From assembly GCA_947503765.1 (NCBI GenBank), contig CANNFA010000001.1, positions 372,001-436,000 on the forward strand: 64,000 nt of DNA, read 5' to 3'. Shown in pieces: positions 43,603 through 53,431 of this stretch (position 1 is its first letter; each line of letters opens with the position of its first letter). Source of the stretch: an uncultured Paracoccaceae bacterium (GTDB lineage Bacteria; Pseudomonadota; Alphaproteobacteria; Rhodobacterales; Rhodobacteraceae). Both the position numbers and the translations under genes were made by a program. Below the pieces are notes generated by a model. That model was not told the origin of the DNA, did no database searches, and saw nothing but the letters and a program-made list of their open reading frames with translations.

Positions 43603-44582
43603 ACATCGCGCTGATCGAGGCGGCGGCGGCACGGCTCGCGGGGCGCGCGCGCGAGACGCCGCTGCTGTCGTCGCCGTTTCTCGACCGGATCGCCGGGCGG
43701 CGCGTGCTGGTCAAGGCAGAGTGCCTGCAGCATACCGGATCGTTCAAGTTCCGCGGCGGCTGGTCGGCGGTGTCGGCCCTGCCGGAAGACCTGCGCGCGC
43801 GCGGCGTCATCGCGGTGTCGTCGGGCAACCACGCGCAGGGCGTGGCGCTGGCCGCGCGCGAGCATGGCGCGCCGGCCCTGATCGTGATGCCCGAGGACGC
43901 GCCCGAGATGAAGATCGCCAATACCCGCGCCCTGGGCGCCGAGGTGGTGCTTTACGACCGCGCGGGCGGCACCGACCGCGACGCGCTGGCATCCGAACTG
44001 GCCGCCGCGCGCGGCCTGACGCTGATCCGCCCGTTCGACGACGCGCAGGTGATCGCCGGGCAGGGCACGGCAGGGCTGGAAATCGCGCGCCAGGCCGCGG
44101 CAGAGGGCGTGCGCGAGGCCGATGTGCTGGTCTGCTGCGGCGGCGGCGGGCTGACCTCCGGCATCGCGCTGGCGCTGGAGGTGCGGGCGCCGGGGCTGCG
44201 CGCGCGCCCGGTCGAGCCCGAGGGTTTCGACGACACCGCGCGCAGCCTCGCCTCGGGGCGGATCTTGCGCAACGCAGGCAGCGCCGGCTCGATCTGCGAC
44301 GCGATCCTGACGCCGGCGCCGGGCGCGCTGACCTTTCCGATCATGCACCGGCTCTGCGGGCCGGGCATCGCGGTGCCCGACGCGCTGTGCCTGCGCGCCA
44401 TGGCCGCCGCCTTTACCCGCCTCAAGATCGTGCTGGAACCGGGCGGCGCCGTCGCGCTGGCCGCGGCGCTCTACCGGCCCGACACGGTGCAGGGCGACGC
44501 GGTGATCGCCGTCGCCTCGGGCGGAAACGTGGATGCGGCGCTGTTCCGCCGCGCGCTGGATACATACGGAGACGGATCATGA
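43593..44582 (+). CDS. threonine/serine dehydratase-like PLP enzyme
   Basis: A 329-residue fold-type II enzyme. The cofactor lysine is K52 in HTGSFKFRGGWSAV; the glycine-rich phosphate cradle reads LVCCGGGGLTSGIALAL; SSGNHAQGVALAAREHGAPA is the typical substrate loop. It is shorter than biosynthetic IlvA and lacks the C-terminal ACT domain, so it is likely a catabolic threonine dehydratase or a serine racemase-like enzyme. It overlaps both neighbours (10 bases upstream, ATGA downstream). Confidence 0.88.
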   Translation: MPVDIALIEAAAARLAGRARETPLLSSPFLDRIAGRRVLVKAECLQHTGSFKFRGGWSAVSALPEDLRARGVIAVSSGNHAQGVALAAREHGAPALIVMPEDAPEMKIANTRALGAEVVLYDRAGGTDRDALASELAAARGLTLIRPFDDAQVIAGQGTAGLEIARQAAAEGVREADVLVCCGGGGLTSGIALALEVRAPGLRARPVEPEGFDDTARSLASGRILRNAGSAGSICDAILTPAPGALTFPIMHRLCGPGIAVPDALCLRAMAAAFTRLKIVLEPGGAVALAAALYRPDTVQGDAVIAVASGGNVDAALFRRALDTYGDGS

Positions 44583-45775
44583 CCGAATTCACCATCGCCA
44601 GTTTCAACGTCAAGAACCTGATCGGCCCCGAGCAGGAATATTACCGGTTCGAGAAATACACCGCCGAGGAATACGCCTGGAAGCTCGACTGGATGGCCGA
44701 CCAGTTGATGACGCTGAACGCCGATATCGTCTGTTTCCAGGAGGTGTTCGAGGACTCCGCGCTGCGCGCGGTGATCGCCGAGACCGATGCGCGCGGACAG
44801 GAGCTGAACGATGCCGCCGTGCCCGGCCGGAACAAGCCCTACCGGCGCAAGGCGATCTTTCGCAAACTGCGCTACGATCCCTATGACAGCGCCGCGCTGG
44901 CCTTTGCGCCCAACGCCAATGACGGCCCGGCCGGCGAGCGGCGGCCGGGCCTTGCGGTGCTGTCGCGCTTCGGCTTCGAGGGCGCGCCCGAGGTGGTGCA
45001 GGATCTGTCCCCCGCCATCGAGATCCCGTTCCACGAATTGACCGGCGCCGATGGCGGAGCCTACCGGCTGTCGCGCCTGTCGCGGCCGATCATGAAGGTT
45101 CGGGTGCCGGTCGGCGGCACGGTCCTGACGATCTTCAACCTGCACTTCAAGTCCAAGCTGGGCGAGTTCCTGAAACCGCAGGGCGCGCTGTTCGCGCCGG
45201 AGGCCAACCTGCTGGACTACGACGCCGAAGGCCGGGCGCTGGGCGCGCTGCGCGCCGGGATCCGCCGCATGGCGGAGGCCTGGGTGCTGCGCGCGATGAT
45301 CGTCGAGGAACTGGACCGCGGCCACCCGGTGATGGTTCTGGGCGACATGAACGACGGCGAGAATGCGGTGTCCTCCGAGATCGTCACCGGCGAGCAGCCA
45401 TTCGTGAACTACGCCTGGATGCGCCGCCACGACGCCGCAGGCCCGAACGACCGCTATTCCGACACCGAGGCACGCCAGATCCGCGAGGATGTCGAGCGGG
45501 TGCGCCTGCATTCGGCCGAAAAGCTGTTCGTGCGAAAAAGCCTGCGCGACATGGTCTATACCGCGGCCTTCGGCGGCAATTACGAAAGCATCGACCAGAT
45601 CCTGATGTCGCGGCATTTCCACCCCGACAACCCGGAGCGGATCGGCGAGATGGAATATTTCAGCGTGCTGAACGACCACCTGACCGATGGCAGCCACCCC
45701 GAGGCGCCGTACAACAAGCTGGCCAGCGACCACGGGCAGATCATGGCACATATCCGGATGCGGCGCGGCGGGTGA
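44579..45775 (+). CDS. endonuclease/exonuclease/phosphatase family protein
   Basis: A 398-residue EEP-fold protein. N-terminal TIASFNVKNLIGPEQEYYRF and ADIVCFQEVFEDSALRAVIA hold the metal-binding Asn and Glu; FNLHFKSKLGEF, VMVLGDMNDGENAVSS and the C-terminal YNKLASDHGQIMAHI give the catalytic His/Asp residues. It is longer than simple exonucleases and has an insert with YYRFEKYTAEEYAWKLDW. Substrate could be nucleic acid or a phospho-lipid/inositol. It starts in an ATGA overlap with the dehydratase gene. Confidence 0.9.
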   Translation: MTEFTIASFNVKNLIGPEQEYYRFEKYTAEEYAWKLDWMADQLMTLNADIVCFQEVFEDSALRAVIAETDARGQELNDAAVPGRNKPYRRKAIFRKLRYDPYDSAALAFAPNANDGPAGERRPGLAVLSRFGFEGAPEVVQDLSPAIEIPFHELTGADGGAYRLSRLSRPIMKVRVPVGGTVLTIFNLHFKSKLGEFLKPQGALFAPEANLLDYDAEGRALGALRAGIRRMAEAWVLRAMIVEELDRGHPVMVLGDMNDGENAVSSEIVTGEQPFVNYAWMRRHDAAGPNDRYSDTEARQIREDVERVRLHSAEKLFVRKSLRDMVYTAAFGGNYESIDQILMSRHFHPDNPERIGEMEYFSVLNDHLTDGSHPEAPYNKLASDHGQIMAHIRMRRGG

Positions 45776-45805
45776 CCTCGCATCGCCGCCGGCAATGCGG
45801 GCCCG

Positions 45806-45861
45806 CCGGGGGAACGCCGTTCCCCCGGACCCCCATGAGGTATTTCGGGCAAGATGAGGAA
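45806..45861 (+). repeat. dispersed hairpin-plus-core element, copy 3
   Basis: Hairpin CCGGGGGAAC, loop GCC, GTTCCCCCGG (45806-45828), then core GAGGTATTTCGGG with CAAGATGAGGAA (45837-45861). It lies between the converging EEP-protein gene and the six-helix membrane protein gene. Arm length and loop size match copy 2 exactly, while the arm sequence differs. Confidence 0.75.
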
Positions 45862-45939
45862 TACGGCCTGCCGGCCCGGTTCAGGAGCCGGCTGTCCGGT
45901 GGCGGGATGGCGGGGCGGGACGTCCGCGGCCGGCGGCTA

Positions 45940-46752
45940 TCAGGCCCCCTGCCCCTCGGCCACCGGGGCGCGGCGATACCGCCAGGCGATCCGCGCCAGA
46001 TCGGGCGTGTAGAGCAGCACGAAGAGCAGGAAGGACGAGATGCACAGCGGCTCGGTCGTGACATAGGCGGCGTAGATCGCGCCCTCCCAGCTGCCGCTGT
46101 CCATGTCCTTGGCGAAGAACAGCACGGAATAGGCGGCAACCGCCGCCACGGCGAGCGTTCCCGCCAGCAGCCGCAGCCGGTTGGCCAGGGGGTGCAGCAG
46201 CCCGGCGGCGACCAGGACCTCCCTGCCCCGCCGGTCGGCTGCGACAGCAAAGCTCATCGCCAGCCCGCCCAGCACCGCGCCGGCCTGCGCGCCAAAGAAG
46301 ACATAGCTGCCCAGCATGTGCTCGTCATGGTATTTCGGAAAGGTGTACTGGCTCAGCGTCACCATTCCGATGCAGGCGAAGACCTGGAGCACCACCACCA
46401 GCGCGCCGCAGATCCGCAGCATCGCGGCGGTGCGCGGGGCAACGGGCGCGGCGACGCCGGCGGCGACCAGCCATATCGCCACGATCCCGGCCACACCCAG
46501 GAACAGCACCGGGGCGGCGATGGCGATCCAGAAGGCGAAGGTCTCGCCGACCAGCGGGTCGGAAATCGCCCGGCTGATCGTCGGCGCGTTCAGCCCGACC
46601 GCCAGCGGATGCGCCCCGATATAGGCCCAGCGCGCCCAGTAGATGCCGATATTCACCACCATCACGACAAAGACGGCGGCGATCAGCGCCCCCGCCGCAA
46701 CCCGCCCCAGCCATGCCGGGGCATCCACCTGTTCCTGTCGGGATCCGCTCAC
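45940..46752 (-). CDS. six-helix membrane protein, possibly Frag1/DRAM/Sfk1-like
   Basis: A 270-residue inner-membrane protein with six hydrophobic helices: [99 protein letters not shown] and [19 protein letters not shown]. The early [17 protein letters not shown] and the mid [18 protein letters not shown] recall the Frag1/DRAM/Sfk1 fold, but I cannot be sure. Function unknown. The start at 46752 lies 28 bases from the 3' end of tRNA-Leu. Confidence 0.75.
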   Translation of the reverse strand: MSGSRQEQVDAPAWLGRVAAGALIAAVFVVMVVNIGIYWARWAYIGAHPLAVGLNAPTISRAISDPLVGETFAFWIAIAAPVLFLGVAGIVAIWLVAAGVAAPVAPRTAAMLRICGALVVVLQVFACIGMVTLSQYTFPKYHDEHMLGSYVFFGAQAGAVLGGLAMSFAVAADRRGREVLVAAGLLHPLANRLRLLAGTLAVAAVAAYSVLFFAKDMDSGSWEGAIYAAYVTTEPLCISSFLLFVLLYTPDLARIAWRYRRAPVAEGQGA

Positions 46753-46780
46753 CGAACCTGCCCCTGTCCTTGCCTGTCCC

Positions 46781-46866
<86 letters not shown>

Positions 46867-46969
46867 GCGGCGGCCAGCATAACGGCGCGTCCGCGCGGGG
46901 AAAACCGCGAAAAGGCGCGTCCGGCATTCGCCGTTCGGAACGCGCGGGCCGGGCGCGACCCCCGCCGCG

Positions 46970-47434
46970 TCACACGCCCCCCTCCTTGACCGTCTGCATC
47001 GCCACGTAGGTCGAGGTGTTGGCGACATGCGGCAGGGTCGAGATGTCCTCGGCCAGCACCCGGCGATAGGCGGCCATGTCGCGGCAGCGCACCTTCAGCA
47101 GGTAGTCGAAGGGCGCGGCGACCATGTGGCACTGCTCGATCTCGGGCACGCGGCGCACCGCGCGGTTGAAGGCGTCCAGCGCCGCCTCGCGCGTGTCCGA
47201 CAGCTTGACCTCGACAAAGGCGACATGGTCGCGGCCGATGCGGATCGGATCGAGCATAGCGCGGTAGCCGGTGATCACCCCGTCCCGTTCCAGCCGCCGC
47301 AGCCGCGCCTGGGTCGGCGTCTTGGTCAGGCCGATCCGCCCGGCAAGGTCGGTGACGCTGATCCGGCCCTCGGCCGACAGCACGTCGAGAATCGCCCGGT
47401 CGAACCGGTCGAGCGTCGATTGGTCCGTTTGCAT
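46970..47434 (-). CDS. putR: Lrp/AsnC-family regulator, probable proline-utilisation regulator PutR
   Basis: A 154-residue Lrp-type regulator: N-terminal HTH ([40 protein letters not shown]) and C-terminal RAM ligand domain ([40 protein letters not shown]). It diverges from putA, and PutA here lacks its own DNA-binding domain, so a proline-responsive activator role is the natural reading (as for PutR of other alphaproteobacteria). The start at 47434 ([11 protein letters not shown]) gives normal family length. Confidence 0.9.
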   Translation of the reverse strand: MQTDQSTLDRFDRAILDVLSAEGRISVTDLAGRIGLTKTPTQARLRRLERDGVITGYRAMLDPIRIGRDHVAFVEVKLSDTREAALDAFNRAVRRVPEIEQCHMVAAPFDYLLKVRCRDMAAYRRVLAEDISTLPHVANTSTYVAMQTVKEGGV

Positions 47435-47479
47435 GGCGCGAACCCTCATCTTTGGACGCATTGCCTGCATGGCGGCGTA

Positions 47480-47491
47480 TTTCGGACGAAA
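47480..47491. promoter_or_regulatory. candidate PutR operator in the putR-putA gap
   Basis: TTTCG-GA-CGAAA, a perfect 5-bp inverted repeat, lies near the middle of the 104-base divergent gap, 48 bases before the putA start. A second AT-rich run with TTCG half sites (ATTCGCGATATTCGA, 47502-47516) follows. Lrp-type regulators often bind such sites; binding is inferred. Confidence 0.35.
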
Positions 47492-47538
47492 AGGCAAGGT
47501 GCATTCGCGATATTCGATGTGGAACGGAGGTTGCCCAA

Positions 47539-50500
47539 ATGCCCATCGCCGATCTGCACCGCACCATCGACGAAACGACCTATGCCGCCGAGCAGGACAT
47601 GCTGGAGCGGCTGATCGCGCTGGCCGCACTGGACGCCCCGGCGCGCGCGCGCATCACGGACCGCGCGGCGGCGCTGGTGCGCGAGATACGCACCTCTGCC
47701 CGGCCGGGGCTGATGGAGGTCTTCCTTGCCGAATACGGCCTGTCCACCGACGAGGGCATCGCGCTGATGTGTCTGGCCGAGGCGCTGCTGCGCGTGCCGG
47801 ATGCGGACACGATCGACGCGCTGATCGAGGACAAGATCGCGCCGTCGGACTGGGGCAAGCACCTGGGGCGGTCCTCTTCCAGCCTGGTGAACGCCTCGAC
47901 CTGGGCGCTGATGCTGACCGGCCGGGTGCTGGACGACGAGCGGCCCGGCGTGGCGGGCGCGCTGCGCGGTGCCGTCAAGCGGCTGGGCGAGCCGGTGATC
48001 CGCCGCGCCGTGGGCCGGGCCATGCGCGAGATGGGCCGCCAGTTCGTGCTGGGCGAGACGATCGGCGCCGCGATGAAACGCGCCGAGGGGATGGAGGCCA
48101 AGGGCTACACCTATTCCTACGACATGCTGGGCGAGGCGGCGCGCACCGAGGCGGACGCGAAACGCTACCTGCAGGCCTATTCGGGCGCCATCGAGGCCAT
48201 CGGACGGGCAGCCACCCATGGCGACGTGACCGCCAATCCCGGCATCTCGGTGAAACTGTCGGCGCTGTTCCCGCGCTACGAGGAGGCGCAGCGCGACCGC
48301 GCGCTGGAGCATCTGGTGCCGCGCCTCGGCCAGCTTGCCCGGCAGGCGGCAAAGGCCGGCATGGGCCTGAACATCGACGCCGAGGAGGCCGACCGCCTGT
48401 CCCTGTCGCTCGACGTGATCGCGGCGGTGGTCGCCGATCCGGACCTGGCGGGCTGGGATGGGTTCGGCGTGGTGGTGCAGGCCTACGGGCAGCGCGCGGC
48501 GCCGGTGCTGGACTGGCTGCACGCGCTGGCCGAAAAGCATGACCGCCGGTTCATGGTGCGGCTGGTCAAGGGCGCGTACTGGGATACCGAGATCAAGCTG
48601 GCGCAGGTGAACGGCGCACCCGGCTTTCCGGTCTTCAGCCGCAAGCCGGCGACCGACGTGTCCTATATCGCCTGCGCACGCAAGCTGCTGGACATGCGCG
48701 GGCGCATCTACCCGCAATACGCCACACACAACGCCCATACCGCCGCCGCGATCCTCGACATGGCGGACGGATCCGATGGCTGGGAATTCCAGCGCCTGCA
48801 CGGCATGGGCGAAAGGCTGCACGACATCCTGATGACGGAGCCGGGCGCGCGCTGCCGCATCTACGCCCCGGTGGGCGCGCACCGCGACCTGCTGGCCTAC
48901 CTGGTGCGGCGACTGCTGGAGAACGGTGCCAATTCCTCCTTCGTCAACCAGATCGTGGACGAGGACGTGCCCCCCGAAACCGTCGCCGCCGACCCGTTCG
49001 ATGCGCTGGAGGCATCGAAGGTGCTGGTGCGGCATCCGTCCGAGATCTTCCTGCCGGTCCGGGGCAATTCGCGCGGCTGGGATCTGACCCACCGCCCCAC
49101 GCTGGACGCCATCGAGGCGGGACGCGCGCCGCTGCGCACCAGGACGTTCGAAGCAGGCCCGATCCTGGCGGTCGAGGCGGCGGACGGCCCGGCCGAGCCG
49201 CGCACGAACCCCGCCGATCCGTCCGACATCGCCGGCCATGTGCGCGAGGCGACGCCCGCCCAGGTCGAGGCCGCGCTGGATGCCGCCCGCCCCTGGGATG
49301 CCGCGCCCGAGGACCGCGCGCGCATCCTGAAACGCGCGGCCGAGCTTTACGAGCGCGACCATGCGCGCCTGTTCGCCATCACCGCGCGCGAGGCCGGCAA
49401 GACCCTGCTCGATTGCGTGGGCGAGCTGCGCGAAGCGGCCGATTTCCTGCGCTACTACGCCGAACAGGCCACCGCGCTGACCCGCCCCGCCTGCGGCGTG
49501 TTCACCTGCATCTCGCCCTGGAACTTCCCGCTGGCGATCTTCACCGGGCAGATCGCGGGCGCGCTGGCCGCCGGCAACGGCGTGCTGGCCAAACCGGCCG
49601 GGCAGACGCCGCTGATCGGCCATGCGGCGGTGGAACTGCTGCACGAGGCCGGGGTGCCGCGCGAAACGCTGCTATTCCTGCCCGGCGGCGGGGCGGATGT
49701 GGGCGCGGCGCTGACCTCGGATGCGCGGGTGAACGGGGTGGCCTTCACCGGTTCCACCGCCACCGCGCAGGCGATCCGGCGTGCCATGGCGAAGCACCTT
49801 GACCCAACCGCACCGCTGATCGCGGAAACCGGCGGGATCAACGCGATGATCGTGGACAGCACCGCGCTGCCCGAACAGGCGGTGCGCGACGTGCTGGCCT
49901 CGGCCTTCCAGTCGGCGGGCCAACGCTGTTCGGCTTTGCGCTGCCTGTACGTGCAGGAGGATATCGCGGACAGCTTCAAGCAGATGCTGTTCGGCGCGAT
50001 GGACATGCTGGCGATGGGCGATCCGTGGCACCTGTCCACCGATGTCGGCCCGCTGATCGACGAAGATGCGAAAGCGGGTATCGAAAGCTACCTTGGCCAG
50101 CGCGAGACCGCGGTGCTGCACCGGCTGGAGGGCCCCGAGGCGGGGCATTTCCTGGCCCCCGTCGTGCTGGGCGTGGGCGGCATCCGCGACATCGAGCGCG
50201 AGGTGTTCGGCCCGGTGCTGCACATCGCCACCTACCGCGCCGAGCGGATCGACGAGGTGCTGGCCGATATCCGCGCCTCGGGCTACGGGCTGACCTTCGG
50301 GCTGCACACGCGCATCGACGACCGGGTGCAGCATGTGACCGAACGGCTCGCCGTCGGCAACGCCTATGTCAACCGCAACCAGATCGGCGCCATCGTCGCC
50401 AGCCAGCCCTTCGGCGGCGAGGGGCTGTCGGGCACCGGGCCGAAGGCGGGCGGGCCGGACTACGTGCCGCGCTTCACCGCGCCGGAGCGGGCGGAGGCGG

Positions 50501-50976
50501 CACCGGCCCCGGACATGCAAGCGGCAAGCCAAAAGGACGCCCAGCGCGCCATCGACGCGGTGCGCGTGCCCGAACGCGCCCTGCGCACCGCCGACCTGCC
50601 GGGGCCGACCGGCGAATCCAACCGCCTGTCGCACCACGCGCGCCCGCCGCTGCTGTGCCTCGGCCCCGGCAAGGACGCGGCGGACCGCCAGAGGCGCGCC
50701 GTCGAGGCATTGGGCGGCGTGGCCATCGCCCTGCCCGGCGGGCTGGACGCGGACGCGCTGCGCGCCCTGACCGGGTTTTCCGGCGTGCTATGGTGGGGCG
50801 ACGCGGAAACGGCGCGAACCATCGCCCAGGCGCTGGCGGACCGCGAGGGGCCGATCCTGCCGCTGATCGCCGGGATGCCCGCCGCGCCCGATGCGCTGCT
50901 GGAGCGGCACCTCTGCATCGACACCACCGCTTCGGGCGGGAACGCGGAATTGCTGGCGGCCGTATCGGGCGCTTGA
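47539..50976 (+). CDS. putA: bifunctional proline dehydrogenase / glutamate-semialdehyde dehydrogenase PutA
   Basis: A 1145-residue enzyme that oxidises proline to glutamate in two steps. The FAD-dependent proline dehydrogenase domain spans about 60-470 ([54 protein letters not shown] near 456). The aldehyde dehydrogenase domain follows (about 515-985), with the catalytic cysteine at 797 ([10 protein letters not shown]) and [18 protein letters not shown]-terminal domain (1000-1145) follows, as in long PutA. No N-terminal ribbon-helix-helix domain is present, so regulation passes to the divergent putR. GGAGG lies before the start. Confidence 0.96.
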   Translation: MPIADLHRTIDETTYAAEQDMLERLIALAALDAPARARITDRAAALVREIRTSARPGLMEVFLAEYGLSTDEGIALMCLAEALLRVPDADTIDALIEDKIAPSDWGKHLGRSSSSLVNASTWALMLTGRVLDDERPGVAGALRGAVKRLGEPVIRRAVGRAMREMGRQFVLGETIGAAMKRAEGMEAKGYTYSYDMLGEAARTEADAKRYLQAYSGAIEAIGRAATHGDVTANPGISVKLSALFPRYEEAQRDRALEHLVPRLGQLARQAAKAGMGLNIDAEEADRLSLSLDVIAAVVADPDLAGWDGFGVVVQAYGQRAAPVLDWLHALAEKHDRRFMVRLVKGAYWDTEIKLAQVNGAPGFPVFSRKPATDVSYIACARKLLDMRGRIYPQYATHNAHTAAAILDMADGSDGWEFQRLHGMGERLHDILMTEPGARCRIYAPVGAHRDLLAYLVRRLLENGANSSFVNQIVDEDVPPETVAADPFDALEASKVLVRHPSEIFLPVRGNSRGWDLTHRPTLDAIEAGRAPLRTRTFEAGPILAVEAADGPAEPRTNPADPSDIAGHVREATPAQVEAALDAARPWDAAPEDRARILKRAAELYERDHARLFAITAREAGKTLLDCVGELREAADFLRYYAEQATALTRPACGVFTCISPWNFPLAIFTGQIAGALAAGNGVLAKPAGQTPLIGHAAVELLHEAGVPRETLLFLPGGGADVGAALTSDARVNGVAFTGSTATAQAIRRAMAKHLDPTAPLIAETGGINAMIVDSTALPEQAVRDVLASAFQSAGQRCSALRCLYVQEDIADSFKQMLFGAMDMLAMGDPWHLSTDVGPLIDEDAKAGIESYLGQRETAVLHRLEGPEAGHFLAPVVLGVGGIRDIEREVFGPVLHIATYRAERIDEVLADIRASGYGLTFGLHTRIDDRVQHVTERLAVGNAYVNRNQIGAIVASQPFGGEGLSGTGPKAGGPDYVPRFTAPERAEAAPAPDMQAASQKDAQRAIDAVRVPERALRTADLPGPTGESNRLSHHARPPLLCLGPGKDAADRQRRAVEALGGVAIALPGGLDADALRALTGFSGVLWWGDAETARTIAQALADREGPILPLIAGMPAAPDALLERHLCIDTTASGGNAELLAAVSGA

Positions 50977-51009
50977 CCTTGACGGCGGAAACGCCCAAGG
51001 CTCCGCCGC

Positions 51010-51759
51010 ATGTTCCCGATCCGCGATCACAACCCGTCGCAGAAGACGCCTGTCGTGGCCTATCTGCTGATCGCGGCAAACGTGCTGGTCTTCCTGGGCA
51101 CCCTGCCGGCGATGGACGGCAGCGCCGCAACGGCGTCGCTTCTATACAACTGGGCGCTGATCCCCGCGCGGCTGTCGCAGGGAGACGCGTATCACACCCT
51201 AGTCACTTCGATGTTCCTGCATGGCGGGTTCATGCATATCGCCGGCAACATGCTGTTTCTGTGGATCTTCGGCGACAACCTCGAAGAGGATATGGGGCAC
51301 CTGGGCTTCCTGGCCTTCTACCTGGCCGGCGGGATCGGCGCGGGGCTGATCCACACGATGGCCGCGCCGTGGTCGCCGGTGCCCACGGTGGGCGCGTCGG
51401 GCGCGATCGCGGCGGTGATGGGGGGCTACCTGCTGATGTATCCGCGCGCGCGGGTGGATGTCCTGATCATCATCGTGGTCTTCTTTCGCATCCTCCCGCT
51501 GCCGGCCTGGGCGATGCTGGGCCTGTGGTTCGCACTGCAATTGTTCAACGGGGTGGGCGCCGATCCGTCGATGGGCGGCGTCGCCTACTGGGCGCATGCC
51601 GGGGGCTTCATCGTCGGGCTGGTCCTGACGATCCCGCTGTTCCTGCGCCGCGGCGGGCCGCGCTACTGGCGCCGCACCCACGGCAAGCCCGAGCATCCCG
51701 AGGCGAAGTACCAGCTGCAACGCAGCAACATTCCCCGTGTGCCAAGGCGGCGCAGATGA
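51010..51759 (+). CDS. rhomboid family intramembrane serine protease
   Basis: A 249-residue inner-membrane protease with six to seven helices. The catalytic serine is S130 (VGASGAIAAVMGGYLLMYPR) and the partner histidine H196 (YWAHAGGFIVGLVL). Other hallmarks: GDAYHTLVTSMFLHGGFMHI and NMLFLWIFGDNLEEDMG. Substrates are unknown. The start at 51010 gives MFPIRDHNPSQKTPVVAYLL, the usual family N-terminus. It overlaps the GFA gene by ATGA. Confidence 0.95.
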   Translation: MFPIRDHNPSQKTPVVAYLLIAANVLVFLGTLPAMDGSAATASLLYNWALIPARLSQGDAYHTLVTSMFLHGGFMHIAGNMLFLWIFGDNLEEDMGHLGFLAFYLAGGIGAGLIHTMAAPWSPVPTVGASGAIAAVMGGYLLMYPRARVDVLIIIVVFFRILPLPAWAMLGLWFALQLFNGVGADPSMGGVAYWAHAGGFIVGLVLTIPLFLRRGGPRYWRRTHGKPEHPEAKYQLQRSNIPRVPRRRR

Positions 51760-52148
51760 CCCTGTACACCCTGACCTGCCATTGCGGTGCCGTCGAGGCC
51801 AGGGTTCGGATCGACGTGCCCCTGTCGTCGGCCCGGCGCTGCGACTGCTCGTTCTGCCGCCGGCGCGCGGCCGCGACGCTGGGCGTGCCGCAGGATGCGC
51901 TGAAAATTGTGCGCGGAGCCGACAAACTGACGCTTTATCAATGGAATACCGGCACTGCGCGGCATTACTTCTGTTCGATCTGCGGGATCTACACGCATCA
52001 CCGGCGCCGGTCGAACCCGGATCAGTACGGGATCAATATCGGTGCATTGCAGGGCGTCAATCCGCGCGATTTCGCCCCGTTCGGCTGGAACGATGGCGTG
52101 AACCACCCGTCCGACCGGCCGGTCGGTGGTGGCGGGCAGGCCGATTAG
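51756..52148 (+). CDS. GFA-family (glutathione-dependent formaldehyde-activating-like) zinc protein
   Basis: A 130-residue GFA/CENP-V-fold protein. Zinc cysteines: CHCGAVEARV, CDCSFCRRRAA and YFCSICGIYTHHRRRSNP. Most such single-domain proteins are not the real formaldehyde-activating enzyme, and the substrate here is unknown. The gene starts in an ATGA overlap with the rhomboid gene, so the two are co-expressed. It converges on the small pilin-like gene. Confidence 0.9.
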   Translation: MTLYTLTCHCGAVEARVRIDVPLSSARRCDCSFCRRRAAATLGVPQDALKIVRGADKLTLYQWNTGTARHYFCSICGIYTHHRRRSNPDQYGINIGALQGVNPRDFAPFGWNDGVNHPSDRPVGGGGQAD

Positions 52149-52180
52149 ACCGCGTCGCGGTTGGCCGGGCGAAACATGCC

Positions 52181-52375
52181 CTAATAGGCGGTCTTGATCG
52201 ATTCCGACGCCATCTTGTCGCCGATCTGCTCGGCGTGGTGATGCGCGCCGTTGCCCAGGGTCGCGAAGACCGCGATCGACAGGCCGACGACGGCGGCGGT
52301 GAGCACGACCCAGTCGACGGTGACCGCACCGCTTTCGTCCTGCAGGAAATCATTCAATTGCTTGCCCATGAACAT
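52181..52375 (-). CDS. Flp-like small pilin-type protein
   Basis: A 64-residue protein: a charged N-terminus (MGKQLNDFLQDE), then SGAVTVDWVVLTAAVVGLSI, a helix typical of Flp/Fap pilins after prepilin cleavage (G/AVTVDW), and a short polar tail with HHH (GAHHHAEQIGDKMASES). The acidic residue after cleavage is Asp where Flp pilins usually have Glu-Tyr. The start at 52375 (MFMGKQ) or 52369 is possible. No tad/cpa genes are nearby, so it is an orphan. The upstream 89 bases are AT-rich for this window and include ATATATAC. Confidence 0.75.
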   Translation of the reverse strand: MFMGKQLNDFLQDESGAVTVDWVVLTAAVVGLSIAVFATLGNGAHHHAEQIGDKMASESIKTAY

Positions 52376-52464
52376 CACGCCACGCTTGTATATATGCCAT
52401 TGCTTTGGCACATCTTTCTCATGGAAATCTGACCGAAATACGACGCAGCGGCGATTGTGTCCGA

Positions 52465-53256
52465 TCAGGCGACGTTGCGGATCACTCGGGCGAATTGATC
52501 GAAAATCTTCTCGTTCGCGCAGATCAGTTGCCCGTCTTCCAGCATGTCGCCGCCCGGTGACAGCGGCTCGACCAGCCCGCCAGCCTCGCGCAGGATGACG
52601 ATTCCCGCCGCCACGTCCCACGAATGCAGGCCCCGCTCCCAGTAGCCATCGAGCCGCCCGGCCGCGACATAGGCCATGTCCAGCGCCGCCGCGCCCCAGC
52701 GCCGCACCCCCGAACAGGCCGGCAGCAGGCGGCCCAGATCGCGGATCGTCTCGGGCAGGTCGGCGCGGCCGCCGAACGGCAGGCCGGTGGCGAACAGCGC
52801 CTCGATCATGCGCGTGCGGCCCGACACCCGCAGCCGGGTCTCGTTCATCCACGCGCCGTTGCCCTTCTCGGCGATGAACATCTCGTCCTTGGCGGGATCG
52901 AAGATGACACCGGCCACGACCTCGCCCTTGTGCTCCAGCCCGATCGACACCGCCCAATGCGGCAGCCCGTGCAGGAAATTGGTGGTGCCGTCCAGCGGAT
53001 CGACGATCCAGCGCCGGGTGGGATCGGCACCCTCCTCGGCATCGCTTTCCTCGCCGACCCAGCCGTAATTGGGCCGGGCGGACAGCAATTCGTCCTTGAT
53101 GATCTTTTCCGCCGCGATGTCGGCGCGGCTGACGAAATCGCCGGCCCCCTTCATCGAGACCTGCAGGTTCTCGACCTCGCGGAAATCCTTGACGAGGCTG
53201 CGGCCGGCCTTGCGCGCGGCCTTGATCATCAGGTTGAGGTTTGCACTGCCCTGCAT
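52465..53256 (-). CDS. suhB: inositol monophosphatase family protein (SuhB-like)
   Basis: A 263-residue Mg2+-dependent phosphatase that hydrolyses inositol phosphates or related sugar phosphates. Metal sites: WVGEESDAEEG, WIVDPLDGTTNFLHGLPHWA and the C-terminal RGLHSWDVAAGIVILREAGG. The E. coli homologue also associates with transcription complexes at rRNA operons. The start at 53256 (MQGSANLNLMIKAARKAG) matches the family N-terminus; the open frame runs further upstream without resemblance. It diverges from the DegT-type gene. Confidence 0.93.
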   Translation of the reverse strand: MQGSANLNLMIKAARKAGRSLVKDFREVENLQVSMKGAGDFVSRADIAAEKIIKDELLSARPNYGWVGEESDAEEGADPTRRWIVDPLDGTTNFLHGLPHWAVSIGLEHKGEVVAGVIFDPAKDEMFIAEKGNGAWMNETRLRVSGRTRMIEALFATGLPFGGRADLPETIRDLGRLLPACSGVRRWGAAALDMAYVAAGRLDGYWERGLHSWDVAAGIVILREAGGLVEPLSPGGDMLEDGQLICANEKIFDQFARVIRNVA

Positions 53257-53398
53257 CGTCCGTCTCCTGTTCGGGGATGCGCCGGGGCATAGGCCAGTGC
53301 GGCCCGGATGCCAAGGGGAGTCGGCAGCGCGCGGGGCACGCGAAAACGCGCCGTCCCGGCGGGAAAGGGCTGGCGTTCCGGCCCCTGGCTTTGTAGAC

Positions 53399-53421
53399 TT
53401 TCCGAATACAGATTTCGGAAA
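53399..53421. promoter_or_regulatory. perfect 8-bp inverted repeat upstream of the DegT-type gene
   Basis: TTTCCGAA (53399-53406) and TTCGGAAA (53414-53421) are exact reverse complements with a 7-base spacer, ending 10 bases before the start codon. The placement suits a repressor site over the promoter/leader or an RNA hairpin that would mask the ribosome-binding site (AAAGGTG at 53420-53426). Confidence 0.6.
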
Positions 53422-53431
53422 AGGTGAAACC

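Noticed and set aside
52376-52464. A sigma-54 promoter upstream of the Flp-like gene, suggested by TGGCA elements.
   Set aside because: The -12 element (TTGC at the right spacing) is missing on both strands.
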